A stretch of DNA of 64,000 bases from Paenibacillus sp. CAA11 (GCF_003060825.1 NZ_CP028922.1:4805001-4869000); one strand, 5' to 3'. Counted from the stretch's first letter, positions 16,805 to 24,713 are shown. Notes: a model not told the origin generated them from the letters alone. A program made the numbers and translations.

Positions 16805-17404
16805 TTGATCTTGGAAGAACTTTTATTTCAATTTTCTAAGACGGCATTAATCGTAATCGACTTGCAGAAGTGGCTTGGAACCCAGTATGCCCCCCACTCG
16901 GCAGAACAAGTCGTCACCCGCGCCGCCGCTATGGTTCAAGCATTCCGTAAGGCAGACGCATTCGTTGGGCTTGTTCGCGTATCCACGAAAGACTTCAAAG
17001 ATATGCCTCGTCCGTTACTGGATCAGGCTCCCCCAACCTTCAACCTGGTGCCTGGATGGGATGAAATTGTACCCGAAATCGGAGTCACTGACACCGACCA
17101 TTTAATTACCAAGCGCCAATGGGGAGCATTTTACGGAACGGACTTGGATCTGCAGCTCCGCCGGCGGGGCATCACGACGATCGTGCTTTGCGGCATTGCT
17201 TCGGGTATCGGCGTAGATACCACTGCGCGTGAAGCCTTCGCCCATGGATATCAGGTAATTTTTGCGACAGATGCCATGACCGGCTTCAGCGAGGAGGAAC
17301 ATAACCACGTAATTAAAGCCATCTTCCCGCGTATTGGTAGAATCCGCTCGACCGAGGACATTCTTGCTTGCGCTGCGCTTCAATCTTATCCTGCATCTAT
17401 ATAA
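16805..17404 (+). CDS. isochorismatase-like cysteine hydrolase family protein, Gly at the Cys position
   Basis: A 199-residue protein of the isochorismatase-like fold. Asp19 in IVIDLQ and Lys103 in TKRQWGAF are the expected first two catalytic residues. The third position, normally Cys in GVxTxxCV, is Gly136 here ([12 protein letters not shown]), as in the isochorismatases EntB and PhzD, which also lack the nucleophile. So a cysteine-dependent amidase is unlikely, and vinyl-ether or other hydrolysis is possible. The start is TTG, five bases after GGAG. It is divergent from the TetR gene and followed by a strong hairpin terminator. Confidence 0.85.
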   Translation: MILEELLFQFSKTALIVIDLQKWLGTQYAPHSAEQVVTRAAAMVQAFRKADAFVGLVRVSTKDFKDMPRPLLDQAPPTFNLVPGWDEIVPEIGVTDTDHLITKRQWGAFYGTDLDLQLRRRGITTIVLCGIASGIGVDTTAREAFAHGYQVIFATDAMTGFSEEEHNHVIKAIFPRIGRIRSTEDILACAALQSYPASI

Positions 17405-17429
17405 TGGTAGCGGTAAAAATCCATTAAGA

Positions 17430-17468
17430 AGGGCTGCGACAGGCAAGATCCTAACCTGTCACAGCCCT
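17430..17468 (+). terminator. intrinsic terminator of the isochorismatase-like gene
   Basis: Arms AGGGCTGCGACAGG and CCTGTCACAGCCCT (13 of 14 paired) are followed by a pyrimidine-rich tail that runs into the CTCTT repeat. Confidence 0.75.
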
Positions 17469-17470
17469 CT

Positions 17471-17505
17471 CTCTTCTCTTCTCTTCTCTTCTCTTCTCTA
17501 CTCTT
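17471..17505 (+). repeat. pentanucleotide microsatellite (CTCTT)n
   Basis: Five perfect CTCTT units are followed by CTCTA and one more CTCTT, directly after the terminator and just before att copy d. It is all-pyrimidine on the plus strand and likely to vary in length by slippage. Confidence 0.85.
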
Positions 17506-17526
17506 CATCATCTTTTACCAAAAAAG

Positions 17527-17553
17527 CTCGTGTCATTTGTGATACGGCTCATC
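17527..17553 (-). repeat. att-like core, copy d
   Basis: The minus strand reads GAT GAG CCG TAT CAC AAA TGA, that is DEPYHK-stop: one residue change from GEPYHK, and a TGA stop. Confidence 0.75.
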
Positions 17554-17791
17554 GCAACATAGTTAGGGGCAAACGAATAAATGCAATCAAACTTGAGGTG
17601 AGTTTTGAACACTACCCACCGTCTTTGGACTATTTTTATCTCATGATTGTTTCGATATAGCAGAGCCAAGAGGGGTTTAAGTTAATAATCATATTGAAAT
17701 ATATGGAAATGTATAGTATCATCACAAATAAAGAACGTATGTTCTTAATGTTTTTCATTATAATGGCTCTTTATGCTAAGGAGAGAAATAT

Positions 17792-18157
17792 ATGAGGGAA
17801 ATTGTACGAAGTGATATTAACGAAGATTGGGTACATTCTGGCATTGTTGAAGCTGGGGATTTTGCATTCATAAATTACTGTGTTGGAAATATTGGTCAAG
17901 CTATTGAGAATCAAATTAATGGTGCATTCGACCATTTAGAGAGACGGCTGGAATCAATCGGTTTAACTTTAGAATCAGTCGTTAAGATTGATTGTATGTT
18001 CAGAGATATTTGGAATATACCTGTGATGGAAAAGGTAATCAAAGAGAGATTCAATGGTAAGTATCCTGCACGAAAATCAATACATACAGAATTTGCACAT
18101 CGTGACGGAGAGGATGGACTTCAATTCCAACTTGATGCTATAGCATTTAAAGGTTAG
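17792..18157 (+). CDS. RidA (YjgF/YER057c/UK114) family protein
   Basis: A 121-residue single-domain protein with the RidA fold: FAFINYCVGNIGQAIENQI, then DHLERRLESIGLTLESVVKIDCMFRD, and PARKSIHTEFAH at the active-site strand. Family members are trimeric deaminases for enamine/imine intermediates; only some keep the catalytic Arg. AAGGAG precedes the ATG. It is followed by a methyltransferase gene on the same strand and shares its interval with a second, divergent RidA paralogue. Confidence 0.85.
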   Translation: MREIVRSDINEDWVHSGIVEAGDFAFINYCVGNIGQAIENQINGAFDHLERRLESIGLTLESVVKIDCMFRDIWNIPVMEKVIKERFNGKYPARKSIHTEFAHRDGEDGLQFQLDAIAFKG

Positions 18158-18281
18158 TCTCACAATTAAACAGGCAGGCTGTGAAGTAGGTCACTATCTA
18201 TAATGAGTGGGAGATTTGATTTCATGCCTAAAAAAGTCAAGCGGGTTGGTTGTGAAATTTATCCCTAGGGAGGGTATCTGC

Positions 18282-19088
18282 ATGGACAATAATTCTGTTA
18301 GTAGAACAAACATCATAGGTGCTGGCGAGGCTGGTATCGCCGTCTCGGTCGATATGAATAAAAATGTTATTCATAAAACGAACAGCTTATTTTGGGATAC
18401 AAAAGGAATTGATATTTTGGGGGCAACCTCACTTCCCTTATATGGAGCATTTGTCTCAGAAGAAAAATGCCAACTCTTTGGCGATGTCTCGGGGAAAAAA
18501 TTGCTGGAGATAGGCTGTGGAAGCGGTCAATCTTTGCAATATATGGGGGGACGAAAAGCATCTGAACTATGGGGTATGGATATATCAGAAAACCAAATCG
18601 AAAAGACGAGGCAACATCTGACAGCTTACGGTCTTTCAGCAAATTTAATTTGTTCTCCGATGGAAGAAAAATGTGGGATACCAGAGGACTATTTTGACTA
18701 TGTTTATTCAATCTACGCCATAGGATGGACCACTGACCTTGAGGGTACTTTTTGCAGGATCGCTTCTTACCTAAAAAAAGATGGCGTATTTATTTTCAGT
18801 TGGTCTCACCCTATACACAAATGTGTTGTTGCAGAAAATAATATGCTTACTTTTAAAAAAAGTTATTTCGATGAATCTTGGTATTCGGTATCTCTTGAAG
18901 AGAGTGAGCTAACATTATCAGATCGTAAACTATCAACTTATGTGAATGCGTTATCAAAAGCGGGGTTTGTCATTGAGCAATTGATTGAGGAATCTGACGA
19001 TGAAATTATACAATCACAGGATAGCGGCTTTGCAAGAAAAGCAAAGATGCTTCCTGTAACGTTTGTCATCAAAGCAAGAAAACTATAA
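18282..19088 (+). CDS. class I SAM-dependent methyltransferase
   Basis: A 268-residue protein starting at the ATG behind AGGGAGGG. Motif I is KLLEIGCGSGQS at about 73-84, WGMDISENQI is motif II, and DYVYSIYAIGWTTDLE is motif IV. It is of the general 'methyltransferase domain-containing' (Methyltransf_11/25) type and cytoplasmic. The N-terminal 35 residues are unrelated to the fold. It may be co-transcribed with the RidA-like gene 124 bases upstream. The substrate is unknown; small-molecule or ribosomal-drug modification cannot be separated by sequence alone. Confidence 0.85.
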   Translation: MDNNSVSRTNIIGAGEAGIAVSVDMNKNVIHKTNSLFWDTKGIDILGATSLPLYGAFVSEEKCQLFGDVSGKKLLEIGCGSGQSLQYMGGRKASELWGMDISENQIEKTRQHLTAYGLSANLICSPMEEKCGIPEDYFDYVYSIYAIGWTTDLEGTFCRIASYLKKDGVFIFSWSHPIHKCVVAENNMLTFKKSYFDESWYSVSLEESELTLSDRKLSTYVNALSKAGFVIEQLIEESDDEIIQSQDSGFARKAKMLPVTFVIKARKL

Positions 19089-19289
19089 CCCCCTTGAGAT
19101 TGCGTTGGCGAAGCCTTAAACATTCTTTGGATTCCGTCATTCAAGACTTTTTACAATTGTTCGAAGAAGCGGACATCGAACCTAAAAAGAGACTTTCTCC
19201 ACTCAATTACACTTTACGTACCGTAAACCAGATGCGTTCAGATCTGGATGCTGCCAAAATTTCTGGCACCTTGCAAAAATCCGTGAACC

Positions 19290-19625
19290 TCACCGATTCT
19301 GTGCTCCCCACTCACACAGCTGCTCCAATACAGGCAGCAGCGTCTGCCCTCTCGGTGTCAGCGAATACTCCACTTTGGGTGGAATCTGCGGATACTCCAT
19401 GCGCTTAATCAGCCCGTCGGCCTCCAATTCCTTAAGCTGCGCGCTGAGAACCTTGTACGTCACCGCTCCGAGCTGTCTCTGCATTTCGTTGAATCGAATC
19501 GGCTGCTTGGCGGACACCAGATACAGAATTGCCATCTTCCACTTGCCGCCGATCACGGACATCGTATAACCGAATGGTGTGTCTTGGATTACCGTTTCCT
19601 TGCCCTTCAAATCGGAAATGCCCAT
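19290..19625 (-). CDS. HxlR-family winged-helix regulator
   Basis: A 111-residue MarR-like regulator of the HxlR group: TMSVIGGKWKMAILYLVS, RFNEMQRQLGAVTYKVLSAQLKELEADGLIKR and the wing YPQIPPKVEYSLTPRG are all present. The start is the ATG behind AAAGGAT. It diverges from a RidA gene over a 105-bp gap that carries an ACTATCC/GGATAGT inverted repeat plus a third half-site. Many HxlR proteins sense electrophiles or aldehydes through cysteine; the only cysteine here is near the C-terminus (QLCEWG). Confidence 0.92.
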   Translation of the reverse strand: MGISDLKGKETVIQDTPFGYTMSVIGGKWKMAILYLVSAKQPIRFNEMQRQLGAVTYKVLSAQLKELEADGLIKRMEYPQIPPKVEYSLTPRGQTLLPVLEQLCEWGAQNR

Positions 19626-19631
19626 GTTCAC

Positions 19632-19675
19632 ACTATCCTTTCGGATAGTAGCCCACTTCTTTGTGCGTACTATCC
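19632..19675. promoter_or_regulatory. HxlR operator between hxlR-like and ridA-like genes
   Basis: ACTATCC (19632-19638), four bases, then GGATAGT (19643-19649) form a perfect inverted repeat, and a third copy ACTATCC lies at 19669-19675. It is placed to repress both divergent promoters. Confidence 0.75.
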
Positions 19676-19730
19676 TTTTATTTTCGTCCAGTCTATACTA
19701 GCCTTACTTTAATGTAAAGGGGCTAAAGCA

Positions 19731-20114
19731 ATGACGACCATTCAAACATACAACCATAATCTCTGGGATCACGGAATTTCGCAGGGATACCTTGCCGACA
19801 ACACGCTGTATATCTCAGGACAGTTCTCCCATAACGCCGAAGGCGAGTTCGTCGGAGCAGGCGATATTCGGGCACAGATGAAGCAGACACTGGAGAATTT
19901 GGATGCCGTGTTACAAGAGTTCGGAGCAACGAAGCATAATCTGACCTACGTGGAGCTGTATCTGACGAATGCGCAGGAGCACGGGGAAACGGCGATCGAA
20001 CTGTTCAAAGAGTATGTCGGAGAGCATCGGCCGGCGGGGAGCATGATCGGGGTGACTTACCTGGCATTTCCAGAACAGTGGGTAGAGGTTCGGGCTGTGG
20101 CGCATGTAGGCTAA
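19731..20114 (+). CDS. RidA family protein
   Basis: A 127-residue RidA-fold protein: NTLYISGQFSHNAEGEFVG, then QMKQTLENLDAVLQEFGAT, NLTYVELYLTN and HRPAGSMIGVTYLAFPEQWVEV. It is closer to the canonical family than the 121-residue paralogue at 17792. It is divergent from an HxlR regulator whose inverted-repeat operator lies in front, and it ends in a strong terminator, so it forms a self-contained regulator-effector module. A reactive enamine or chloroacrylate-like substrate is plausible from the family, not shown here. Confidence 0.9.
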   Translation: MTTIQTYNHNLWDHGISQGYLADNTLYISGQFSHNAEGEFVGAGDIRAQMKQTLENLDAVLQEFGATKHNLTYVELYLTNAQEHGETAIELFKEYVGEHRPAGSMIGVTYLAFPEQWVEVRAVAHVG

Positions 20115-20118
20115 TCAT

Positions 20119-20141
20119 AACCACCCGTCCAACGGGTGGTT
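20119..20141 (+). terminator. intrinsic terminator of the ridA-like gene
   Basis: AACCACCCGT and ACGGGTGGTT arms with a 3-base loop, then TTTC. It lies 5 bases beyond the stop codon. Confidence 0.75.
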
Positions 20142-20164
20142 TTCACTAGGGGTGTAACTCCCTG

Positions 20165-20473
20165 TTACCAAACTGCGCCTAAAGACGCTAGCCTGACCAC
20201 AAAGCGTTCAGGCTCAGTGTACACGCCCTCAACCGTGAAATCCCGACCTGGAACGACGTTCCTTATATGAAAATCGCTTTCTTTTGCACCAGCTGCGCCA
20301 CACTCCATTCGGGCTACAGCTTCATGTACAAGAAGGGGGATCGACAACCCGATCGGATCTGCAAACCCTATTGATGCACGTATAACCGATACGGTCGTCT
20401 CTGCATTCATTTCGTTAAACCGACTCCTGCTCTCCATGAACAATTCTACGCGTACCCAGCAACGACGTCCCAC
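20165..20473 (-). CDS. hypothetical protein, doubtful
   Basis: An open frame of 102 codons with a GTG start and no convincing ribosome binding site. The internal ATG of MNAETTV has AGGAG only 13 bases upstream. The translated sequence has the length and composition of a small soluble protein (RDFTVEGVY near the end) but matches nothing I know. It fills the space between the ridA-like terminator and att copy e, and may be a decaying gene or noncoding. Confidence 0.3.
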   Translation of the reverse strand: MGRRCWVRVELFMESRSRFNEMNAETTVSVIRASIGFADPIGLSIPLLVHEAVARMECGAAGAKESDFHIRNVVPGRDFTVEGVYTEPERFVVRLASLGAVW

Positions 20474-20554
20474 AACTTATCGCTATAAATAAGCGATTCT
20501 ATGTGCATAAATACTTCCTTTCAAAACAAGCGTTCGACTCTCCTATCCAACAAA

Positions 20555-20581
20555 CTTGCCGTTATTGTGATGCGATTCATC
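20555..20581 (-). repeat. att-like core, copy e (frameshifted)
   Basis: The minus strand reads GAATCGCATCACAATAACGG. It matches the core with CCG to TCG, TAT to CAT and one base lost before TAA, so it would no longer restore the RlmH C-terminus. This copy looks inactivated. Confidence 0.65.
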
Positions 20582-20606
20582 CCTTTTCCCCATTGGTATT
20601 GCTAGC

Positions 20607-21083
20607 TTATCTTGCAGAGGAAAAATAATTCATCTGAACAGCTGAGACCGGCTTTGATTTGGGTTCTATCATCATGTTTTCCGACACGCCGTCCTGATTT
20701 TCATCTGTGCAGTCCCGCCGGTATCTTCCCTCCTCCAACTTCACGTCGATAAAATCAACGACCTGCTGCAGAGAGGCGATTTGGCTGACGATGGTTTCCC
20801 GGTGGCTCCTTAATAGTTCCACCAGATCGGGATAATCCGCGGGGTCGGCATCGGCGGAGACCGCCAAAAAAGGCCGCATTTCTTCCAGCGGCATCGCGGT
20901 CTTTTTCAGACATGATATCAACTGGATCGTATCGATGTCCTCCTGTCGGTAGACCCGGTGCCCATTATCCCTCCGTTTTGCCCGGGGCAGTAGCGCAATC
21001 CTTTCGTAATATCGGATCGTATCTTCAGAAATCCCGGTCTGCTTGGCGGCTTGCTTTATCGTAAAAGTCGGCTCCTCCTTCAT
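20607..21083 (-). CDS. MerR-family regulator (AdhR/NmlR-like)
   Basis: A 158-residue regulator. The N-terminal MerR winged HTH (FTIKQAAKQTGISEDTIRYYERIALLPRAKR, with NGHRVYRQEDI) is followed by the dimer helix (LVELLRSHRETIVSQIASLQQVVDFIDVKLEEG) and a tail containing one cysteine. There is no metal-binding cysteine loop, so it is not a mercury- or copper-type sensor. GGGAGGG precedes the chosen ATG. It is divergent from an SDR gene; both sides carry CTTGG-N8-CCAAG operators, the expected MerR dyads. An electrophile or aldehyde signal is plausible by family. Confidence 0.9.
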   Translation of the reverse strand: MKEEPTFTIKQAAKQTGISEDTIRYYERIALLPRAKRRDNGHRVYRQEDIDTIQLISCLKKTAMPLEEMRPFLAVSADADPADYPDLVELLRSHRETIVSQIASLQQVVDFIDVKLEEGRYRRDCTDENQDGVSENMMIEPKSKPVSAVQMNYFSSAR

Positions 21084-21124
21084 CCTGTACCCTCCCAGAG
21101 GCATTTTTTTTGTACATTATACAT

Positions 21125-21207
21125 CTTGGTGCTGGCTCCAAGTCAAATCTCTTATCCTTTGGGCAAAACTTGGTCTTGCCGACTTGACTTGGTGTCAACT
21201 CCAAGTT
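21125..21207. promoter_or_regulatory. two MerR dyads and promoter between the merR-like and SDR genes
   Basis: CTTGGTGCTGGCTCCAAG (21125-21142) faces the regulator gene. ACTTGGTGTCAACTCCAAGT (21188-21207) sits in the spacer between TTGACT (21184-21189) and TATAGA (from 21207) in front of the SDR. The dyad-in-long-spacer layout is the hallmark of MerR-activated promoters. Confidence 0.8.
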
Positions 21208-21259
21208 ATAGAGTGAGCATGATTAGAGGAAATAACCCGATATCAGGAGGAGATATGCT

Positions 21260-22117
21260 ATGAGTAAGGGACAACGTGAAAATATCGCTGCGATAACGGG
21301 CGCAAGTGCCGGGATCGGACTGGAATTAACACGGAAGTTGCTATCGGAGGACTGGCAGGTGATTGCTTTGAACCGTTCCGACTTTCCACCGGACGATAGG
21401 AGAATCCAAGAAGCAGTCAAAGAGGGATGGCTTCGCATTTATAAAACGGCTGATCTTGCCGATTATGACAGCCTGAGTAGAGCTTTGAAGGAAATCAAAC
21501 GCGAGGAGCAGCGGATCGATATTTTGTTCAACAACGCCGGCGGGTCCTTTCCGGAGCTGAGCTATTCGAAACAAGGACGCGAAAAGCATTATGAGCTGAT
21601 GACGGTCGTTCCGTATATCATTCTAATGGAATTGAAGGAACTCATAAAAAACAGTCGCTTAAAAACGGTGATCAATACCTCATCTTCAGCGCTAAAATTC
21701 ACGAAAGAGTTTACTATCGAAAGTCTGGAGCGCCCTAGAGTCTTCCGCAAACTGATTGGTCCTTACGCTACCTCCAAGCTAGCGCTCTCGCTGTGGACTC
21801 AGGCCATCGCGCCGCAGCTTGCCAAGGACGATATCAAGATCCGCAGCGTTGACCCAGGCAGCAACAATACGCTAAGAAAAGGGAAAAAAACGGGACTGCC
21901 TCTATTAGTTGTCCCGTTGATGAAGCTGTTCTTCTCTCCGCCAACCCACGGAGCAGGCAGGCTGTATGAAGGTGCCCTCGGGGAACACCGGAATGAAACC
22001 GGCGTATTTTTGCTGAAAGGTCAGGTTGCGGAAGTTAAATTTATAGATCAAGCCCGAGACGTTCTCGAAAGGGTGAATACGATTTATGAACATGAGTTTT
22101 TACAACATCATATTTAA
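21260..22117 (+). CDS. SDR-family oxidoreductase
   Basis: A 285-residue short-chain dehydrogenase with cofactor motif TGASAGIG at 13-20, FNNAGG near 94-99, an SSS block and YATSK as catalytic Tyr-x-x-x-Lys. The active-site Ser falls in the NTSSSALKF stretch. It resembles the retinol-dehydrogenase/WW-domain-like SDRs. AGGAGG precedes the ATG. It is under a MerR-type promoter with the dyad inside the spacer, so it is the regulated output of the divergent MerR gene. The substrate is unknown; carbonyl detoxification would fit. Confidence 0.9.
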   Translation: MSKGQRENIAAITGASAGIGLELTRKLLSEDWQVIALNRSDFPPDDRRIQEAVKEGWLRIYKTADLADYDSLSRALKEIKREEQRIDILFNNAGGSFPELSYSKQGREKHYELMTVVPYIILMELKELIKNSRLKTVINTSSSALKFTKEFTIESLERPRVFRKLIGPYATSKLALSLWTQAIAPQLAKDDIKIRSVDPGSNNTLRKGKKTGLPLLVVPLMKLFFSPPTHGAGRLYEGALGEHRNETGVFLLKGQVAEVKFIDQARDVLERVNTIYEHEFLQHHI

Positions 22118-22192
22118 CTCTCATGGCCTTCTTTGCTTCTGAAACTTGACTAGCAGGGTTATATAAGCGTGCGAATAACATCGACCGCAGTC

Positions 22193-23017
22193 TTAGGATC
22201 TGCTCCGATCTCTATTCTCTAGCATATCAAGCAGCAGGCTGGCAAGCGGAGCCGGGAATTGTGTGCTTTGCGCCGCCGACAGAAAGAGACCGACATCCTT
22301 CTGCGGAATTTTGCTTTCAGATACGGATGCTGACTTTTCGGCAATCATATTGCCGTAGCTTTGATAGATTGGGGCGGTAAACATTGTGCTCGTAAGCATA
22401 TTAACCGCAGCAGTGGGATCAACACCGCTGCGCTCAGCTATTCCTAGTGCTTCTTCCAGTGAACGTGCGGCAGAGACAATAAGAAAGTTACCGATCAGTT
22501 TGATGATTACAGCCGAACCGGCTTCCTCGCCAAAGTCAAAGATCCCCTTAGCCCCCATCGCATCAAGTATCGGCCGGACCCGCTCCTTTGCTTCCTTGGG
22601 ACCCGCTATTGGAATCCACAATTGCCTGGCAGCGGCTGCCTCCGGCCGTCCAAAGATAGGTGCCTCAACATAGACGGAACCATGCCGCGCGTGCAGATCC
22701 GCCAGCTTCCTGCCCGTATCCGGCGACACGGTGCTCATTGATACATGAATACCGCCTATGCCCAGGCGTTCTAGAAAATCTTCGCTTTTGACGACGTCTT
22801 CCAATGCCTCATCGTCCCAAACCAAGGTGACGACGATGCCACCGGTTGTCACGGTGTCAGCTGGACGAACCGCCTGCAGCGCACCTTGGGCCAAGAGCGG
22901 CTCCGCTTTTTCTGGGGTTCGGTTGTATACGGTCAATGCATATCCTGCTTGGAGCAGATTGGAAGCAACTGGAAAACCGAGCAGTCCGAGTCCGATAAAT
23001 CCAATGTTTTCTCTCAT
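22193..23017 (-). CDS. NAD(P)-dependent beta-hydroxyacid dehydrogenase family protein
   Basis: A 274-residue protein of the 6-phosphogluconate/3-hydroxyisobutyrate dehydrogenase superfamily. The Rossmann motif GLGLLG is at 9-14 with YNRTPEKA after beta-2, and GSAVIIKLIGN carries the family's catalytic lysine. The C-terminal domain is helical. Such proteins reduce or oxidise beta-hydroxyacids, or act as imine reductases. It lies downstream of and on the same strand as a MerR gene, and the gap between them holds a second copy of that regulator's palindrome, so it is probably MerR-controlled. Confidence 0.88.
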   Translation of the reverse strand: MRENIGFIGLGLLGFPVASNLLQAGYALTVYNRTPEKAEPLLAQGALQAVRPADTVTTGGIVVTLVWDDEALEDVVKSEDFLERLGIGGIHVSMSTVSPDTGRKLADLHARHGSVYVEAPIFGRPEAAAARQLWIPIAGPKEAKERVRPILDAMGAKGIFDFGEEAGSAVIIKLIGNFLIVSAARSLEEALGIAERSGVDPTAAVNMLTSTMFTAPIYQSYGNMIAEKSASVSESKIPQKDVGLFLSAAQSTQFPAPLASLLLDMLENRDRSRS

Positions 23018-23040
23018 GAATTTAACCTCCTTAGGATACT

Positions 23041-23064
23041 AAACATTACCTTAACGTCATGTTT
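23041..23064. promoter_or_regulatory. MerR operator before the dehydrogenase gene
   Basis: An imperfect palindrome with arms AAACATTACC and GTCATGTTT around TTAAC. It matches the perfect palindrome at 23488-23509 in front of the merR-like gene. Confidence 0.7.
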
Positions 23065-23076
23065 AGGGTAAAAAAA

Positions 23077-23463
23077 TTAATCGCTATCATTGGCCTCGAG
23101 CCATCGCTCGAAACGTTCTATATGTGACTGCAAATCGCTTCGGAACTGCCCGAGCGCTTCAAGCTTCTGGTCCGTGTCGGCCAGATGCTGGCGCAGTATG
23201 CCGAGGACTTTTCGCTTTGGCAGCACCCCGCTCGTATCCGTAAAGTAAAGCTCGATTACATCCCGAATTTCCTCCAAACTTAGGCCAATCTTCTTCAACT
23301 GATCGATCTTATGCAGACGAGCAACCGTTTCTTCCGTGTAGTAATGATGACCATTGCCTTCGCGCTCGCCAGATGGAAGCAATCCAATGCTCTCGTAATA
23401 GCGAACCGTGCGCTGGGTTACCCCTGCTCGTTCTGTCAAATCTCCAATGCGCATGCGGTTCAT
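23077..23463 (-). CDS. MerR-family transcriptional regulator
   Basis: A 128-residue MerR protein: MRIGDLTERAGVTQRTVRYYESIGLLPSGE is the HTH with wing GNGHHYYTEE, and the C-terminal coiled coil is QHLADTDQKLEALGQFRSDLQSHIERFERW. There are no cysteines, so metal sensing is excluded. GGAG lies nine bases before the ATG. A perfect 22-bp palindrome containing TGACGTTAACGTCA sits just upstream, and a related one lies between this gene and the dehydrogenase it precedes, showing autoregulation plus control of the neighbour. Confidence 0.92.
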   Translation of the reverse strand: MNRMRIGDLTERAGVTQRTVRYYESIGLLPSGEREGNGHHYYTEETVARLHKIDQLKKIGLSLEEIRDVIELYFTDTSGVLPKRKVLGILRQHLADTDQKLEALGQFRSDLQSHIERFERWLEANDSD

Positions 23464-23487
23464 AATGTATCACTCCTTTCAAGATAT

Positions 23488-23509
23488 AACATGACGTTAA
23501 CGTCATGTT
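23488..23509. promoter_or_regulatory. MerR autoregulatory operator
   Basis: A perfect 22-bp palindrome with half-site AACATGACGTT, 25 bases upstream of the merR-like start. Confidence 0.8.
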
Positions 23510-23552
23510 TGCATGATAGCATTGGAGATGAAAAAAGTAAATACACCTGAAC

Positions 23553-23579
23553 TTCGCCCTACTTGTGATAGGGTTCTCC
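23553..23579 (-). repeat. att-like core, copy f
   Basis: The minus strand reads GGA GAA CCC TAT CAC AAG TAG GGC GAA: GEPYHK-stop. Similarity to copy c extends about 45 bases further to the right, through the hairpin at 23606. Confidence 0.8.
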
Positions 23580-23605
23580 ATAACATCTATAAGGCGAAGT
23601 CGAAA

Positions 23606-23622
23606 GGCACCCATCGGGTGCC
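23606..23622. repeat. hairpin beside att copy f
   Basis: GGCACCC, ATC, GGGTGCC. It is the same stem as the terminator beside copy c and lies at the same distance from the core. No minus-strand gene ends here, so it appears to be part of the conserved cassette end rather than a terminator for a local gene. Confidence 0.7.
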
Positions 23623-23790
23623 CTCTACTCCTTACTATATCATAACGAATTGCTTCAGGCGTTTCTTGTTATACCTGGTAGACTATAATAGGATATATAC
23701 GGGAACTAAAAGCTTGGAGACAAATGAAAATTGCTGTGTAGTTATACCTTTTTAGATTAATCAAAATAAGAAATATGGAGGTGAAGCGAT

Positions 23791-24456
23791 ATGACAGATT
23801 ATCCAACTGGCAAGGAAATTTTCCAGGAATGTTGTTCCAGGATTGCAGCGGCCTGCGCGCCATGCGGTTTCAAATACAATAAATCCAGAAGAAAGATGAT
23901 TAAATCAATCGGTCCCTTTACAGCTGAGATACGTTTTTTAAGTCACTCTTCCAATATAGCCGGCAGTTATTTGGAGTTTAATACCAATTCCCGGATCCTA
24001 AATACGCACAGCGGAAAAGTATACTGGGAGATCAGCTTGAGCAGCTTCCGGGATAAAGGCAAGGTATGGAATTTGGCCACGGAAGCCACTCGAGAGCGGG
24101 AACTGGCAGAAATAATCACGTTGATTCAAAATAAGGTCGCTCCATTGATGAACAGGTACGAGACTAATCTTGAGGAGATCCTCGAGGAGGTCATCCAGAA
24201 TGGATGGTTTTTGCCGAAGGCGTATCCAATGGAATTCTATGTGCTTGACGTTCTAGACCTAGTGGTTGATTTCGGCTCACCTGAACAAATACGTGAATGC
24301 GCGCATCGATACATCCGCCACTTACCGGAAGAAATGCAGAAAACCTTCGAGAACGATTATAATGCATATCAACGGGAAGGACAGGCTGCAAGCACAATAC
24401 AATTTCGTAAATTAATCCCTATTATGACCGAGCGCAACATTTCACTACCACTATAA
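23791..24456 (+). CDS. DUF4304-like hypothetical protein
   Basis: A 221-residue protein. The N-terminal 120 residues (FKYNKSRRKMIKSIGPFTAEIRFLSHSSN, LEFNTNSRILN, then YETNLEEILEEV) resemble the DUF4304 type of uncharacterised proteins, often found among immunity or accessory genes. The C-terminal 60 residues are helical. AGGTG lies in front of the ATG (GGAGGTGAAGCGAT). It is the only gene of the interval between copies f and g. The assignment is by pattern memory and should be read as tentative; no function is claimed. Confidence 0.65.
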   Translation: MTDYPTGKEIFQECCSRIAAACAPCGFKYNKSRRKMIKSIGPFTAEIRFLSHSSNIAGSYLEFNTNSRILNTHSGKVYWEISLSSFRDKGKVWNLATEATRERELAEIITLIQNKVAPLMNRYETNLEEILEEVIQNGWFLPKAYPMEFYVLDVLDLVVDFGSPEQIRECAHRYIRHLPEEMQKTFENDYNAYQREGQAASTIQFRKLIPIMTERNISLPL

Positions 24457-24518
24457 AATGAAAGGATACCGGCTAGCGCAATCCACGGCTCATGCCGATC
24501 CTTAAATGCAATAACTTT

Positions 24519-24692
24519 TCACTTGCTGAAGAATCTAAAGCGACTGGATCAGTCGCCAAATTCAGCAGGCTTTGAAACAATTGTTTTTTTGACAATAGTC
24601 ATTCGTAACGCATAATGCCTCAAACAGACGTTTTTTAAGGATCTCCAGGCAGTAAACAGCAGTTTTCGCCCTTACTTATGATACGGTTCACC
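24519..24692. repeat. long direct repeat, copy 1 (ends in att copy g)
   Basis: About 172 bp nearly identical to 28622-28794 (a few substitutions and 1-base indels). Both contain nested inverted repeats: GCGACTG/CAGTCGC within CTTGCTGAA/TTCAGCAGG, and an ACAATTGT/GACAATAGTC region. Both run straight into an att core, so this looks like the terminal region of two related elements. Confidence 0.9.
24665..24692 (-). repeat. att-like core, copy g
   Basis: The minus strand reads GGT GAA CCG TAT CAT AAG TAA GGG CGAA: GEPYHK-stop with CAT and AAG as in native rlmH but CCG and a TAA stop. Confidence 0.85.
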
Positions 24693-24713
24693 CCACCAAC
24701 TCCTATTTTTGAT

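Noticed and set aside
19094..19290. Possible gene fragment between the methyltransferase and hxlR-like genes
   Set aside because: About 60 protein-like codons with no start, ribosome site or family match; the open frame continues only by running antisense through hxlR. Not enough to call.
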